Source: Bacteroidales bacterium (GTDB taxonomy: Bacteria; Bacteroidota; Bacteroidia; Bacteroidales; UBA932). Taken from it: 59,958 bases of DNA. Location: the NCBI GenBank assembly GCA_017548985.1, contig JAFYYW010000007.1, forward strand, positions 1-59,958, given 5' to 3'. Shown here piece after piece: positions 52,998 through 59,958 of this stretch. Below the pieces are notes generated by a model. That model searched no databases. It saw nothing but the letters and a program-made list of their open reading frames with translations, and was not told where the DNA came from. How positions within the stretch are numbered: position 1 is the stretch's first letter; every line of letters starts with the position of its first letter. A program made the position numbers and the translations under genes.

Positions 52998-54071
52998 TTA
53001 CTTTGTGGAGATTACTATGTAGGTTGGATAATGGTCGCTGTAGCCGTTGATGAAGGCTCCATTGGAAGAAGTCCTCTTGGGTGTGCCTTTGTATTGGCCT
53101 TCCTGCTGGGTCATGAACGGCTGCTGGAAGACCCTGCCGTAGAATTTCTTCTTGACGATAGGCTGGATCTGGAAGGTCCCCTTGGGAGCGTGGACCAGAT
53201 TCGAATTCACCATGATGATGTCGAAAATACACCAGACGCCCTGATATGCCAAGGAGCCGTAACCAGCCTTGATCATCGAAAGGAAGGGGTTGAAGAAATC
53301 CTGCTGGCCGACTTCATCGATAGTTTCCTTGCCGTGGAGATATGTGACCATGCTCTCGTCAACGGGGTTGTCGTTCATATCACCCATCACCACGATCTTG
53401 ATTCCCGGATATTTTTCCATCAAGGCCATGGCGTTCTCATGGATAATCTCGGCGCCTCGGCTACGCAGGTCGCCGCTCTTGCCTCCGATCCTGGAAGGAA
53501 GGTGGGTCACATAGAAGGCGAACATCTCGTCTCCAATAGTGCCCCGGACCTCGAGGATATCCCTCGTGCGGAAATTGTCTTGCTCCTCAGGAGTCATGCT
53601 GAACTGGATGCTCGGGGAATCGAAGGTGAACGGGATCGAGCGGCTCTCAAGAAGGGTGAACTGGTCTGGCCTGTAGAACAGGGCGCAGTCCACACCACGA
53701 CGGTCGGGACCGTCATAATGGACGATCTGGTAGTTTGCCTCGGCGATTTCGGGCTGAATCACAAGATCCTCGAGAACGTTGCGGTTCTCGATCTCGCTGA
53801 CTCCCAAGATGGTGTGCCAGACCTTGTTCTCGTCTTTCATCGCGCGGATGACCTCCGCCATGTTGTGGAGTTTCTTGCGATATTTGACATCAGTCCACTG
53901 GTTTGCGCCTTCGGGCAGGTACTCATAGTCATTCTTACCCTCGTCGTGATAGGTGTCGAACAGATTCTCGAGATTGTAGAAACCTATCACGTGGCTCTTC
54001 TGGACCTTCTGGGCACCGGCGAAAGGAGCCATCAGGAGGACACAGAGCGCTATGCAGTAAATTCTTCTCAT
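52998..54071 (-). CDS. Secreted DNase I-like endonuclease/exonuclease/phosphatase family protein
   Basis: The signal peptide ends at AGAQ. The EEP fold is seen by VIGFYNLENLFDTYHDE, ILGVSEIENR (Glu), YVTHLPSRIGG, VMGDMNDNPVD (Asp, Asn) and the closing GYSDHYP (Asp-His). It therefore has the catalytic residues of a metal-dependent nuclease or phosphatase. It lies between a NUC1 endonuclease gene (28 nt upstream) and a TonB receptor (1 nt downstream), suggesting that it acts on extracellular or periplasmic DNA/RNA. Confidence 0.87.
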   Translation of the reverse strand: MRRIYCIALCVLLMAPFAGAQKVQKSHVIGFYNLENLFDTYHDEGKNDYEYLPEGANQWTDVKYRKKLHNMAEVIRAMKDENKVWHTILGVSEIENRNVLEDLVIQPEIAEANYQIVHYDGPDRRGVDCALFYRPDQFTLLESRSIPFTFDSPSIQFSMTPEEQDNFRTRDILEVRGTIGDEMFAFYVTHLPSRIGGKSGDLRSRGAEIIHENAMALMEKYPGIKIVVMGDMNDNPVDESMVTYLHGKETIDEVGQQDFFNPFLSMIKAGYGSLAYQGVWCIFDIIMVNSNLVHAPKGTFQIQPIVKKKFYGRVFQQPFMTQQEGQYKGTPKRTSSNGAFINGYSDHYPTYIVISTK

Positions 54072-54099
54072 TTGGTTGTCTTAATGTTATCGCTGATTA

Positions 54100-55389
54100 T
54101 TACCACCACCAGCTTACGTTGGCGGGATTCTCTTCTTTTATTGTCTTCGCGGTCTCGGCGCCGACTTTGGCGTCAAGGTTTACGAACAGTTTGTAACCCA
54201 GTTTCTTCTCTAGGTCGGAGATTGACATGGACATGCCCTTGGAAATCTTAGAATCAACAGTCTTGACATTCTCCAAATAGAATGCGCAACCCATGTAACC
54301 CTTGTGGCCTACAGACTCATTGTTCTTGTACCTGAGCAGAGCTTTGTAATATCCCTCTGGGACGGTTACCGCCTTACCTACATTGTCATACGCCTTATTG
54401 GTAGAATTGCCGACGAAGCAACCCGTCACCACATATAAGGTGTCTGTGCCGGCGGTGGAGCCTGTTTTATTAGCCCATTCCCTGACCTTGCCTTCTAATG
54501 TCGCCCACAATCCTCCATTGAGATCATGATTTTGAGGAGTCATGTTGGTAAAATAGAAAGTCTGAACATTAGCTGGTCTGTTATTTGACCCTCTATCGGC
54601 GGAAGGTATTTGATGGCCACGATCCAAAATACCTAATGAAGAAGAATAACCCTTGTAAGCATTGAACAATATCGGTTGCTTCTTATCAGGCAATAAAGGA
54701 CATAATCCCCATTCATCTGTGCGTCCACCACTACTATTATTCCAAGAACATAGCGGATACGCCACCCACCAAGAGACCAAGTTATCATAGTCCCAATAGA
54801 AGGAATAATTCCTTGTTGTGACCTCACCAATCTTCATATTCAAAGCGAAGAACTCCAGCCCGTCATCCTCTTTAGTCTCAGCTAGTTCCAGCCAACCATG
54901 AGGTGCGGTCTTGTAACCATAGCCATTCTCTTCTACTGGGGGCTGAGGCGGATCGTCATCTCCGCCCGGATCAGGCCCGGGACCCGGATCCGGAGGCGTG
55001 GGAGGCACTGGTACAACCAGTTTGCTCTGGGTGATACCGGCGCTGGCCGAGCCGCCAGGACCAGAGATGGTCACGGTGGCATTGCGGATAGCATCGGTAT
55101 TTTCCGAATAACTCAGTACAACATTACTGGAGTTACCGGTGCCACTGGAAGGGCTGACGGTGATCCAGGGTGCTGAAGTCGTGATCGTCCAGCTGCCTGT
55201 GGCGGTGACCGTCATAAACTGGCTGCCTGCCTCGCCGGAGACGCTCTGGGTTTTGATGCTGACCACCGGCGGGACAAGAGGTTCTTCCTTGATATCAGAA
55301 CCTCCCCCACACGAAACGACCATCAGTGACAGCGCCAGAAGCGCCGCCACTGATCTCGTAATCGCATAAACCCGACGGTTAGCAGTCAT
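54100..55389 (-). CDS. DNA/RNA non-specific endonuclease (NUC1) lipoprotein with BACON-like domain
   Basis: A signal peptide ends in lipobox VVSC. A BACON-like beta-sandwich (about 40-125) and a Pro/Gly/Asp linker (about 130-155) precede a NUC1-type nuclease domain. The domain has ILDRGHQIPSADR with the catalytic His near 258, in place of the usual DRGHMxPxAD, then YFTNMTPQNHDLNGGLWATLE with the metal-binding Asn. The enzyme should cut DNA and RNA without sequence preference, at the cell surface. It lies 2 nt after the OB-fold lipoprotein gene and is second in the operon. Confidence 0.9.
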   Translation of the reverse strand: MTANRRVYAITRSVAALLALSLMVVSCGGGSDIKEEPLVPPVVSIKTQSVSGEAGSQFMTVTATGSWTITTSAPWITVSPSSGTGNSSNVVLSYSENTDAIRNATVTISGPGGSASAGITQSKLVVPVPPTPPDPGPGPDPGGDDDPPQPPVEENGYGYKTAPHGWLELAETKEDDGLEFFALNMKIGEVTTRNYSFYWDYDNLVSWWVAYPLCSWNNSSGGRTDEWGLCPLLPDKKQPILFNAYKGYSSSLGILDRGHQIPSADRGSNNRPANVQTFYFTNMTPQNHDLNGGLWATLEGKVREWANKTGSTAGTDTLYVVTGCFVGNSTNKAYDNVGKAVTVPEGYYKALLRYKNNESVGHKGYMGCAFYLENVKTVDSKISKGMSMSISDLEKKLGYKLFVNLDAKVGAETAKTIKEENPANVSWWW

Positions 55390-55391
55390 AA

Positions 55392-58163
55392 CTATTCAGC
55401 AAAAGAAACTTCCACTTTCTGCAAACGCCAATGACCACTACCGGCCGCCCGAGTCATAATAATTGACTTTGAAGACCCAGACCATGTTACAGTAGCCTCA
55501 CCTACGGTAATACTACCTGTGTTGACAGAACAATCGCTGGAAATCGGATAGGTCTTATATGTAACAGAATTATCTCCTGAACCAGAAGTTCCTGTGGCCT
55601 TTTGGAATGTATAAACCACCTTTGTAATTGTCTTAGAAGATGATTCTATTTTAATATAGCCGTTGCCATAAGTGCGAATCCCTTCGCCAGTCTTGTAATA
55701 CTTTCCATCATTGGCGCCCTTTCCGAAAGCGACTGTGAAATCAGTGGATTTGACAACTGTCTTGTCGTCTCCGCTACCATTATATTGTGTGCCATTCTCG
55801 ATATTCAAACTTGAGAATAAAATGGCGTTACCGGACACCTCGTCTCCGCCGGGACCGGGACCAGGATTATCGCCGCCAGGTCCTGGCACGTCACCTCCAT
55901 CAGTCACTCCGTTGAGAGAATACAGGTATGAACTGTTAGCTTCTGTCTCGGGTGTGTTGCCCTTGTAATTCATCAACTTGCCACAGATGATCACCTCATC
56001 GCCGACCTTGATATCGGTCTGACCTTCCTCGAACTTCTTGTTACCGAGATAGAGCGTACGGAACACATAGAACTCTCCGTCACCCGTTCCATCCTCGGAA
56101 ATGAAGAACGAAGCATTGCCGTAAGTGCCGCCTTCCGTGAAGGTTCCACTATTGGCTATTTTGCATATCTTGCCCTTCACATAAACATCCTCGGTAGTCT
56201 CGTAGTTATTCTTGTCCGTGTAAGTGAGCTTTGACGCGGCCGCTGCGGCTCCCGCGGGATTGTAAGGATCCTCGAGGGTTCCTGTACCATTCGGATCACC
56301 CGTAGGACCGGGACCGGGATTGTCACCGCCGCCGGACACCTTCTCGATGAACCAGGCATACATCACCTCGATCTTGCCTTCGAAGGAGCCGCGGTAGCCG
56401 TGGAGCTTGATCTTGTCACCCTCTTTCAGACCCAGGGATTCGTAGCTCTTGTCGTTCTTCATGCCGTAACCGAGTTCCGTCGCCGTCAGGCCGTACACAT
56501 AGACCGTACCGGTCTCGTCCGTAAGGTCGAAGTTCCCGTAGGTCATATTGATGGAACCGCCGATGGTTCCGACGAGCTCATACACCTGCGAATCGGACTC
56601 GGGCGCGGCGTTGAATTCCGCGACCGTCACGGCCTTCACCTCGCCCGGAGTGGGAGGCTGCGGCGTGTCGCCGCCGGTAACCCCGTTGAGGGAGTACAAG
56701 TATGAATTGCCGGACACGGTCTCGGGAGTGTTGCCCCTGTAGTTCATCAGTTTACCATAGATGATGACCTCATCACCGACCTTGATGTCCGTCTGGCTGG
56801 ACTCGAACTTCTTGTTACCAAGGTAAAGGGTACGGAAAACATAGAACTCGCCATCTCCTTCGCCATCCTCGGAGATATAGAACGAGGCGTTGCCGTAAGT
56901 GCCACCCTCAGTAAAGGTCCCATTGTTGGCAATCTTGCAGATCTTACCCATCACATAGACATCGCCGGTTGACTGGTAGTCTTCGTTGGAAGTCCAGGTC
57001 AGATCCTTGACAGCAGCGGCGGCTCCAGCGGGATTGTATGGATCTTCGAGGGTTCCTGTTCCCTTAGGCTCGCCCATCTCTTCACTACCAGAACCGGCCT
57101 CGAAGGTAAGGATCTGGGCGCTGACCACCTCATGCTGGGTGGCGCCGGTAGTCTTGTTCGTGTAGAGGGTATAAAGACCGGCAAGCTCGACCGTTCCTCC
57201 GTTGGAAATCTTTTCGCTCCAATCGTCCTTGTTCGCGACATTGTATACGTAGATGGTACCGCTGTCGTCAGTAAGGTCGAAGCTGCAGAAGTTCTTGTTG
57301 AACTTGCTGACCTTTCCTTTCAGCCTGTAGAACTGGCTGCTGTTGGCCTTCTCGATGAACGCGCTGACAGTTATGAGTTCGTACTTGGTGTAGTCGATCT
57401 CAGGAGCCTTTGTCTCACCGTTGACAGAGATAAGCTTGCTTCCGGTGGTATATTCAGGGGTGTCACCCTTGAAATTGACGAGTGTTCCGTAGACCACCAC
57501 ATCGTCTCCAACCTTGAGCTGATCCTTGTCGGTGAACGCGACACCTTCAAGATATTTGCCCCTGTAGACCTCAAGCTGGACAGTGCTGGTTCCGTCAGCC
57601 GAAATGTAATAAGTGGCGTTCCCGTAGCTCGGGTCAATGTCGACACTGACCACCTTTCCGGCCGTATACACATTAGCCGAGTTGGAGGAATTCAGATCGT
57701 CATTGGTGTTGAACGCCTGGAGGCTCTTGGCTTTCTCAAGAGCGGCGGCCACGTTGTACGGATCATTTGCGGTTCCGCTTCCGGAAGGCGTCACGTTAGG
57801 ATCCTCACCCTTGGCTCCTTTCTGGCTGACCTCAACAGTCCTGAAATCAAAATCGGTCTTGACCTTGAAGGAGGCTGTCCTGTCTGTGGATGAATTGGCG
57901 AGAGCGGTCACCGTAACCGTCACGGGGGCGTCGGCGGCGTTACCGCTCGAAGGGTTGAATGCCAACCAGTCCGCATCGGTGGAGATTGTCCAGGGACGGT
58001 TGGAAGTCACTGTGATATTGCCGGTTCCGCCGTTCTGCTCAAAAGAGAGTTCGGTCTGACCAACAGTAAGGGAGGGAATAGTCGGTTCCGGCTCCGGTTC
58101 CTTGCAGCCAGCGAATAATGACGCCGCGGCGAGGATGCTCAAAAACAATTTCTGGATTTTCAT
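55392..58163 (-). CDS. 923-aa surface lipoprotein with BACON-like domain and tandem OB-fold repeats
   Basis: The lipoprotein signal ends in FAGC. A BACON-like domain (about 32-115) is followed by at least five OB-fold-like units. Three are long repeats starting DPYNxAxAxxxxK and closing in LYSLNG or LISVNG, with the core YGNAxFYISxDG. They lie near residues 128-250, 365-495 and 623-752. Two shorter units have the form FDLTDxxGTIYVY. Pro/Gly linkers separate them. The C-terminal domain of about 150 residues has a carbohydrate-binding-like sandwich pattern. OB folds of this kind commonly bind nucleic acids. It heads an operon with two nucleases and a TonB receptor. Confidence 0.82.
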   Translation of the reverse strand: MKIQKLFLSILAAASLFAGCKEPEPEPTIPSLTVGQTELSFEQNGGTGNITVTSNRPWTISTDADWLAFNPSSGNAADAPVTVTVTALANSSTDRTASFKVKTDFDFRTVEVSQKGAKGEDPNVTPSGSGTANDPYNVAAALEKAKSLQAFNTNDDLNSSNSANVYTAGKVVSVDIDPSYGNATYYISADGTSTVQLEVYRGKYLEGVAFTDKDQLKVGDDVVVYGTLVNFKGDTPEYTTGSKLISVNGETKAPEIDYTKYELITVSAFIEKANSSQFYRLKGKVSKFNKNFCSFDLTDDSGTIYVYNVANKDDWSEKISNGGTVELAGLYTLYTNKTTGATQHEVVSAQILTFEAGSGSEEMGEPKGTGTLEDPYNPAGAAAAVKDLTWTSNEDYQSTGDVYVMGKICKIANNGTFTEGGTYGNASFYISEDGEGDGEFYVFRTLYLGNKKFESSQTDIKVGDEVIIYGKLMNYRGNTPETVSGNSYLYSLNGVTGGDTPQPPTPGEVKAVTVAEFNAAPESDSQVYELVGTIGGSINMTYGNFDLTDETGTVYVYGLTATELGYGMKNDKSYESLGLKEGDKIKLHGYRGSFEGKIEVMYAWFIEKVSGGGDNPGPGPTGDPNGTGTLEDPYNPAGAAAAASKLTYTDKNNYETTEDVYVKGKICKIANSGTFTEGGTYGNASFFISEDGTGDGEFYVFRTLYLGNKKFEEGQTDIKVGDEVIICGKLMNYKGNTPETEANSSYLYSLNGVTDGGDVPGPGGDNPGPGPGGDEVSGNAILFSSLNIENGTQYNGSGDDKTVVKSTDFTVAFGKGANDGKYYKTGEGIRTYGNGYIKIESSSKTITKVVYTFQKATGTSGSGDNSVTYKTYPISSDCSVNTGSITVGEATVTWSGSSKSIIMTRAAGSGHWRLQKVEVSFAE
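55905..57780 (-). repeat. Three internal repeats of about 380 bp in the OB-fold lipoprotein gene
   Basis: Repeat units lie at about 57780-57410, 57066-56680 and 56292-55905. The last two encode nearly the same protein sequence (for example KICKIANxGTFTEGGTYGN and GEFYVFRTLYLGNKKFE) but differ at many third codon positions. So the duplication is not recent and the protein sequence is being conserved. The first unit is more divergent. Boundaries are approximate. Confidence 0.75.
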
Positions 58164-58196
58164 TATAGCGCTATTATATGTTATGCTCGCAGTTTG

Positions 58197-58227
58197 CTAA
58201 TATACAATGAAATGTTCAAAAATCAAA
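58197..58227 (-). promoter_or_regulatory. Promoter of the OB-fold/nuclease operon
   Basis: On the minus strand TTTG (58224-58227) is followed after 19 nt by TATATTAG (58197-58204), one mismatch from TAnnTTTG. Both elements and their spacing fit the Bacteroidetes promoter. The -33 box overlaps the end of the exonuclease III gene. The ATG at 58163 is 34 nt from the -7 box. This would be the only promoter seen for the five-gene run down to 49060. Confidence 0.5.
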
Positions 58228-58978
58228 GAGACAGGACCAACTCGACAGGACAATGATCGGATCCGAAAATCTCGTTATGGATGTCCGTCGATTCTATTTT
58301 TTCTCTTAAGTCTTCTGACACAAGGAAATAGTCGATGCGCCACCCGGCGTTGTTCTCCCTGGCCCTGAAACGATAGGACCACCAGGAATACTTCACTTCA
58401 TCGGGATGGGTAGAGCGCCAGGTGTCCACGAATCCGGAGTCCAGAAGAACAGAGAACTTATCCCTTTCCTCATCCGTGAAACCTGCGTTGCGGCGGTTGG
58501 CCTTAGGGTTTTTGATATCGATTTCCTGATGGGCGACATTCATATCCCCGCAAATCACGACCCCTTTCCTGGCCTTAAGTCCGAGGACATATTCCCGGAA
58601 AGCGTCGTCCCAAACCATCCTGTAATCAAGCCTGCGAAGGCCGTCCTGGGAATTTGGAGTGTAGACGCAAACCAAGTAGAAATCAGGCATTTCCAGCGTT
58701 ATGACACGACCCTCAGCATCATGTTCCGGGACACCTATCCCATAGGTCACCGAAATAGGCTGACGCTTGGTGTAAATCGCCGTTCCTGAATATCCTTTCT
58801 TCTCGGCGGAATTCCAGTAAGAAGTGTAACCGAGGTATTCCAGATCAAGCTGCCCGGGCTGCATCTTAGTCTCCTGGAGACAGAAGAAGTCCGCATCCAG
58901 AGCGGTGAAAGCCTTGTCAAAATCGCCTTTGCCGGCACAGGCCCGGAGGCCGTTCACATTCCAGCTGATGAATCTCAT
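58223..58978 (-). CDS. xth: Exodeoxyribonuclease III
   Basis: Cytoplasmic AP endonuclease and 3'-5' exonuclease of base excision repair. It shows ISWNVNGLRA at the start, FFCLQETKMQ (catalytic Glu), GDMNVAHQEID (Asp, Asn), then YSWWSYRFRARENNAGWRIDY and SDHCPVEL with the final Asp-His. There is no signal peptide, in contrast to the two other EEP proteins in the window. The in-frame TTG at 58987 is less likely than ATG at 58978, which directly begins MRFISWNVNG. It lies 22 nt after the GH65-like gene. Confidence 0.93.
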   Translation of the reverse strand: MRFISWNVNGLRACAGKGDFDKAFTALDADFFCLQETKMQPGQLDLEYLGYTSYWNSAEKKGYSGTAIYTKRQPISVTYGIGVPEHDAEGRVITLEMPDFYLVCVYTPNSQDGLRRLDYRMVWDDAFREYVLGLKARKGVVICGDMNVAHQEIDIKNPKANRRNAGFTDEERDKFSVLLDSGFVDTWRSTHPDEVKYSWWSYRFRARENNAGWRIDYFLVSEDLREKIESTDIHNEIFGSDHCPVELVLSL

Positions 58979-59000
58979 GTTTATCAATCGTTTATATTAT

Positions 59001-59958
59001 TTACATCATCCTTTCGAACCCCTCATAACGGACCACCCAACTACCGTCTTTCGGGAAACCTGGACTCTCTACCGCCGACCCGGAAACACCTTTAGGCAAC
59101 CCATCCCAACCAGCGCACATCATGGCCACGGCAGTCAAAAGACCTCCATTTGCCGGAAAATACGGGAAAGGGTACATGTCGGCCAAACCGTGAGCGTCGA
59201 AATTGAACTTGTGGGCGGTCGTACATAACAAATCCACAGCTGTTTCGGGTTCGCCAAGCCTGGCGGCGGCCATAGCGAGCATGGGATAATCCCAGCCCCA
59301 GATCCTGTCCATCTGCCATGTCTCCAAAACATGATGGAAGGTGCGACGGAAAGTCTCAATGTCTACCCCGTCTCCCGGCAGCCATCCATAGACACCCGTG
59401 AGCGCCGGATGCTCGAAATTATAGTTGGTCCACATATCCTTCATTCCCTCGTGAGTGATGTAATAACCATCCTCAACAGGTAGTTCGGAGAGTTTGTCGA
59501 GCACCTTTTTCCAAGCCTTCACACGCTTGGAGGGCAGGCCGAGGCGTTTAGCCCAATCCAACGCCACACGAAGGCCGAAACGCCAATATCCCAATTCGAA
59601 TATGGGATTCATAGTCTCCATCATCTTCGTGTTCTCCGAGACCGGAATGACTGGTGGTCCTATCACAAAACGCTTCCCATCCTTGTCCCAAAAGACATAA
59701 TCAGCCATATAATCGGCTGTGTTTATCACGACGTCCGCCCACTTGTCAAGAACTTCCTGTGATGGATTCAAGCGATATTCTTCCTCCGCGAACCATATAG
59801 GATGAGGCTGCTGCCAACAAAGAGCGGCGTGCGGCTCACAAGGCCATTCCCTATTGAAATTACCTGTGCACTTTGGCCATTTAGCCCCTTTCCGACCTTC
59901 GGAAGAAGCCCTTGAGACAGCCTCTTCCATGAACGCGCCGTACTTGGAAAGATATCCG
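59001..59958 (-). CDS. Glycoside hydrolase, six-hairpin (GH65-like) type, 5' end outside the window
   Basis: The frame stays open to the right edge (GYLSKYGAF precedes the first internal Met), so only the last 319 residues are seen. The part has the (alpha/alpha)6-barrel look of GH65-type and related uncharacterised glycosidases: GRKGAKWPKCTG, QQPHPIWFAEEEYRLNP, IGPPVIPVSEN, NPIFELGYWRFGLR and a C-terminal WGWDYPMLAMAAARLG. The catalytic residues cannot be assigned with confidence. The truncation is due to the window, not to a broken gene. Confidence 0.75.
   Translation of the reverse strand, partial: GYLSKYGAFMEEAVSRASSEGRKGAKWPKCTGNFNREWPCEPHAALCWQQPHPIWFAEEEYRLNPSQEVLDKWADVVINTADYMADYVFWDKDGKRFVIGPPVIPVSENTKMMETMNPIFELGYWRFGLRVALDWAKRLGLPSKRVKAWKKVLDKLSELPVEDGYYITHEGMKDMWTNYNFEHPALTGVYGWLPGDGVDIETFRRTFHHVLETWQMDRIWGWDYPMLAMAAARLGEPETAVDLLCTTAHKFNFDAHGLADMYPFPYFPANGGLLTAVAMMCAGWDGLPKGVSGSAVESPGFPKDGSWVVRYEGFERMM

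Noticed and set aside
52722..54251. Long open frame (509 codons) on the plus strand
   Set aside because: Antisense to the TonB receptor start, the DNase I-like gene and the NUC1 gene end, all supported by motifs; no recognisable protein.

Overview
ORGANISM. The window looks like a Bacteroidales chromosome carrying an integrated island. Evidence: two TonB-dependent receptors with carboxypeptidase-regulatory-like N-termini, DUF4249 and DUF5689 lipoproteins, BACON-type domains, many lipoprotein signal peptides, and Bacteroidetes-type -7 boxes (TAnnTTTG, most often TATCTTTG). I cannot assign family or genus. From about 15.4 kb onward the DNA is G+C-balanced. The first 15.4 kb is visibly A+T-richer: a hand count of two lines gives 21/60 G+C at 2101-2160 against 32/60 at 24001-24060.  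REGION 1 (1-15430), foreign defence island. After an unrecognised gene (49-540), a ten-gene rightward operon (755-15285) encodes DNA phosphorothioation enzymes DndC, DndD and DndE. They are followed by seven genes that are not the classical DndFGH restriction set: a 900-aa protein with RNA polymerase alpha-CTD-like, sigma-region-4-like and HARE-HTH-like segments; a PLD-nuclease/SF2-helicase fusion; a 73-aa protein; a second SMC/Rad50-like ATPase with a zinc-hook-like CxxC; two small unknown proteins; and a large protein with a PD-(D/E)XK/Mrr-like nuclease core. dndA and dndB are not seen. The island ends at a hairpin terminator next to the 3' end of a minus-strand tRNA-Leu(UAA), a typical integration target. 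The other end lies left of the window. This operon is the best candidate for an under-described system.  REGION 2 (15579-22224), housekeeping and unknowns: FlK-like thioesterase, fucose-isomerase-like protein, secreted EEP-family lipoprotein, a four-gene rightward run (unknown, DUF4153-like membrane protein, unknown, Gfo/Idh/MocA oxidoreductase).  REGION 3 (22232-33269), carbohydrate and nucleoside scavenging. A leftward operon encodes a GH36-type alpha-galactosidase, a tandem-domain esterase, a LOG-family protein and a three-part protein ending in a 3-keto-disaccharide hydrolase (DUF1080) domain. A divergent rightward operon encodes an esterase, a sialidase-like beta-propeller, a nucleoside hydrolase and a small lipoprotein.  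REGION 4 (33325-42830): S41 protease, TonB receptor and DUF4249 lipoprotein in one operon; then manA plus a ROK sugar kinase leftward, and RNase R rightward, ending in a bidirectional terminator.  REGION 5 (42883-58978), all leftward: an OB-fold/BACON surface lipoprotein, NUC1 endonuclease, DNase I-like enzyme, TonB receptor, DUF5689 lipoprotein, M3 peptidase, tricorn-like protease and outer-membrane beta-barrel. The first five read like an extracellular nucleic-acid capture locus. Exonuclease III lies just upstream, and a truncated GH65-like hydrolase runs off the right edge.
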